DNA from: Apostichopus parvimensis
Lineage: Eukaryota; Echinodermata; Holothuroidea; Aspidochirotida; Stichopodidae
Length of the DNA stretch: 23,311 bases
NCBI GenBank assembly: GCA_000934455.1
Contig: KN889425.1
Coordinates: forward strand, 1 to 23,311
Direction: 5' to 3'
A program made the translations under genes and the position numbers. This document shows, in pieces, positions 20,741 through 23,311 of the stretch. Every line of letters begins with the position of its first letter. Within the stretch, counting starts at the first letter, position 1. A model generated the notes under the pieces. That model was not told the DNA's origin. It made no database searches and was given only the letters and a program-made list of their open reading frames with translations.

Positions 20741-21780
20741 AAGAGGATTGTCTGGTGGCCCAAAGAAGTTACCTTAAAAAATAGTAAATAATTTTCCAAA
20801 CATGTTGTCAAAGTATGAGAACGCTAATGTTGCGTTTGACTGAGAAACGATTTTTTAATCGTTAAGGATAGACATTTCAAATATGATTTGAACAGTACAG
20901 AACGTGACGTCAGCTATGCTATTGCAGATTGCGACATAACCCACCCTCCGCACAGTACCTATACGGTAATCACAACAAAAACAGCATTTGTATACAGATA
21001 AATTTCTTCTTTAATTTCCGGTGAAATTTCTTAAAAATTAGATATGTTTTCAAAAACTCCTTAAGCCGCCATGTACTAGATCGGCGGTTCCGTGGTCTTT
21101 GTGTAACACAAGGTAAATTTTAACAGCAGACTCTGAGTTGTCCAGGCTATACATCGCGCTATCCAGCTCCAACGCGAAAAATGTTCGCGTGTATGGGCTA
21201 CTCTAACGTTTACAATCGGACAGTTCTGCGATGACATCGATTCCGCCAAGTTTCATCTTTCGGTTTAACGAATACTTTTCAAGTTTCCTTTTACTGTTAA
21301 TTTGATCCGTGAATTTTATTTCAGCGATTTCGAAGAACAGTTAATGAACTGTGGTTTTGAGTGTGAGTGTACTATGTGCAACGCTATACAAGTACACCAA
21401 CTGAGCATCGTAGTATATACGTTCGCGAGTATGTGCCTATCTGCAAGCACTACGTCAATCACCATATTGAAGCGTTCGAGCAAACGGTACTTTTGGTGAT
21501 AAACTGGTGAATTTGAAAACCAGATTTCTACAAGAAGAAAACGTCGAATGGGGACAATTTTAACATGGCTAGAAAGAGAAAAATAATAACTACAAGGACA
21601 ATTTATGAAAATCTTCCACCAGACAATTCCTTTAAGTATATCCAATCTATTGAAATTGTTAATAGTTTGATTAAGTATATCCAATCTAGTGAAATTGTTA
21701 TAACTGATTGAAAAATATCTATATAACTATATCAACTTCACCTCCTGGTTCTGAATCACCTTATACTATCCACAGAGACG
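20741..21780. other. Unidentified CpG-richer block with hairpins
   Basis: This block is somewhat richer in CpG than its flanks. Its hairpins are AACGATT/AATCGTT with a TTTT loop (20846-20863), ACGCGAA/TTCGCGT with a 5-base loop (21172-21190), and a weaker CCGCC/GGCGG pair (21066-21087). A TGACGTCA palindrome is at 20905-20912. A good splice acceptor (ttttatttcag, ending 21324) precedes a + strand open frame with closely spaced cysteines (CGFECECTMC, near 21350). Another + frame, about 21520-21711, stays open across a 39-bp duplication. I recognise none of these products. The mix suggests an old transposable-element fragment or degraded exons; confidence in any identity is low. Confidence 0.35.
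21632..21712 (+). repeat. Tandem duplication, 39-bp unit, two copies
   Basis: ttaagtatatccaatct starts at 21632 and again at 21671; each continues with a form of gaaattgtta. The period is a multiple of three and keeps a + strand frame open (KYIQSIEIV then KYIQSSEIV). Confidence 0.75.
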
Positions 21781-21793
21781 TAGCTCTATAGAC

Positions 21794-21821
21794 CGGGGAT
21801 CCAAGTGGTCATGGATCCCCG
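21794..21821. other. Perfect 10-bp inverted repeat (stem-loop)
   Basis: CGGGGATCCA (21794-21803) and TGGATCCCCG (21812-21821) are perfect reverse complements around the 8-base loop AGTGGTCA. It is strikingly GC-rich for this window. No poly-T run follows, and the function is unknown. Confidence 0.7.
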
Positions 21822-22740
21822 AGGGTTGGTTCCAGCAATTTTAGCCAATGGATCACAATTGTCGGATTGAATCATGTTTTCAAGTGAATAATTGAATGGA
21901 TGCTAACAATATAATGTTTCATTTCTCTGGTTTTCCAATTGACAAACCACTATATTCATTGACATATTTTAAGTAACGCTGAGTGCACAGTGCATCCTAC
22001 TTTTGTTTTATTGTAGTTATATACTTCAAGTGGAAACGGTCTGAATAACATTTTCAATGTAGATAAGATAAACAAAATATAATCGATGCACTTTCTTTCA
22101 ATACTTTAGTTGCAATCTTAAACGACAGGGCTAAAGCTTTAATAGCTTTTTTTATGAACAAACAGAGTGCCAAGGAAATGAATGTTTTCGTAATTTCAGA
22201 AATGGTTTCAAGTTTTCTGAATGTAAAACATCAAACTTTGCCCCCCCCCCACTTTAACTCCCCTCTCAGAACTGATAATACAAACATACTATGGTGATGA
22301 TTTGCAGTAACATAGTAGGGTGCACGTTTCAACGTTCATACGTGACCACCGTGTGTTTTCCATGGCTTGTTATGGTTTTAAAGGACAACCGTTGACGTAT
22401 GTTCATTTTCCGTACATCTGTGCGAGTTCATCAAATCACAATTTTATACATAAAAGGATAACGTGGTAAAAGTTATGTTTTCTTCATATTATTTTTGCTA
22501 ATTAGATCTTCGTCAGGTAGGAAACTCATTTTGACGATTAAAACTCTTCTCAAAGTAACCAGGGATAAAATAGTTTTCATTGAAAATCATTCATATAAAG
22601 AGACCTTACATAAAGGTGATATGTTTTAAAAACTATTACTTTCTCAAACAAATCTCGTCAATATATTCCTTTTATGAAAGTAAAAAAAGGAAAAAGGGTA
22701 AAAGAAAGTGTATTGTGTACTTCTTCTTTCGTTCTGTATA
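21822..22740. other. AT-rich stretch with a C run; nothing else recognised
   Basis: A run of ten C at 22241-22250 is the only distinctive feature. No coding motif, RNA gene or repeat was recognised. Confidence 0.5.
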
Positions 22741-23311
22741 GAAACGTTTGAGTCACACATACATTTAGTTATTATAGATACGTATTAGTCATACCATACA
22801 TTAAGTTATTATAGCAACGTATTAAGTCACACCATTCATTTAGTTATTATAGAAACGTATTAAGTCATACCATACATTTAGTTATTATAGAAACGTATTA
22901 AATCATACCATACATTTAGTTATTTTAGAAACGTATTAAATCATACCATTCATTTAGTTATTATCGAAACGTATTAAGTCATACCCAACATTAAGTTATG
23001 ATAGAAACGTATTAAGTCATACCATCAATTTAATTATTATAGAAACGTATTAGTCATACCATATAGTAAGTTATTATAGACACGTATTACGTCATAGCAT
23101 ACATTTAGTTATTATAGAAACGTATTAAGTCATACCTTACAGTAAGTTATTATAGCAACGTATTAAGTCACGCCATTCATTTAGTTATTCTAGAAACGTA
23201 TTAAGTCATACCATATATTTAGTTATTATAGAAACGTATTAGTCATACCATACATTTAGTTATTATAGAAACGTATTAAGTCATACCATACATTTAGTTA
23301 TTTTAGAAACG
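22741..23311 (+). repeat. Minisatellite, 37-38-bp unit, about 15 copies, continues past window
   Basis: The unit reads acgtattaagtcatacc, then atacatttagttattatagaa. Fifteen units fit between 22741 and the end, where a sixteenth begins. Most units are 38 bp; those with attagtc instead of attaagtc are 37 bp. Variant units recur: the variants agcaacg then gtcacacc/gtcacgcc with ttcattta appear at units 2-3 and again at 11-12, indicating a higher-order period of nine units (about 340 bp). No ORF is carried. Confidence 0.95.

Noticed and set aside
21181-21260. A THAP-zinc-finger-like string (CMGYSNVYNR, then HRF after a stop) that would suggest a P-element-type transposase.
   Set aside because: Only a few residues match, the second zinc cysteine would have to be the Tyr, a stop interrupts it, and no downstream C-x2-H or AVPTIF-like motif was found.
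21316-21684. Minus-strand 122-codon open frame, the longest in the window.
   Set aside because: No recognisable motif, and the opposite strand has equally plausible frames and a good splice acceptor. Length alone is not convincing here.

Overview
The window looks like AT-rich metazoan nuclear DNA, probably from a marine invertebrate. The animal signs are a class A (rhodopsin-like) seven-transmembrane receptor, I-set immunoglobulin-like segments, GT-AG style splice sites, long diverged non-coding repeats and a minisatellite. I cannot name the species. There is no bacterial operon, CRISPR array or rRNA, and I found no tRNA. No intact long gene is visible; most of the window is non-coding.

Layout. 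1-1780: nothing recognised. 1780-2170: a small GC-richer, coding-like, broken island of unknown origin. 2590-3200: a repeat module split by a 358-bp GC-rich insertion with a 7-bp target-site duplication. 3200-17480: three diverged, same-orientation copies of a complex non-coding repeat (A1 about 3200-7990, A2 about 9810-13800, A3 about 14290-17480). The copies differ by internal deletions and share smaller recurring modules, including a GATA plus IRF/ISRE-like box present five times. A spacer at 7990-9810 separates A1 from A2.

17807-20196: the most interesting part, all on the + strand. In order it holds a possible signal-peptide exon, two to three decayed Ig-like domains (Cys-to-Cys repeat of about 94-99 codons), a short stalk with two N-glycosylation sequons, and a rhodopsin-class receptor with all seven membrane segments recognisable. 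The receptor is broken by four one-step frameshifts inside it, one more at the stalk/TM1 join, and one in-frame stop. TM7 and helix 8 are clean (NSxxNPxxY motif), and a polyadenylation signal follows. I read this as a pseudogene, or a badly sequenced copy, of a receptor that joined an Ig-like ectodomain to a class A 7TM core. That is not a standard architecture.

20740-21780: an unrecognised, somewhat GC-richer block with small hairpins and an in-frame 39-bp duplication. 21794-21821: a perfect 10-bp inverted repeat. 22741-23311: a 37-38-bp minisatellite of about 15 units that runs off the window and shows a nine-unit higher-order period.

No set of genes here works together in an operon sense. 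The only functional unit that can be inferred is the former Ig-7TM receptor at the cell surface. All repeat alignments were done by eye, so percent identities are not given.
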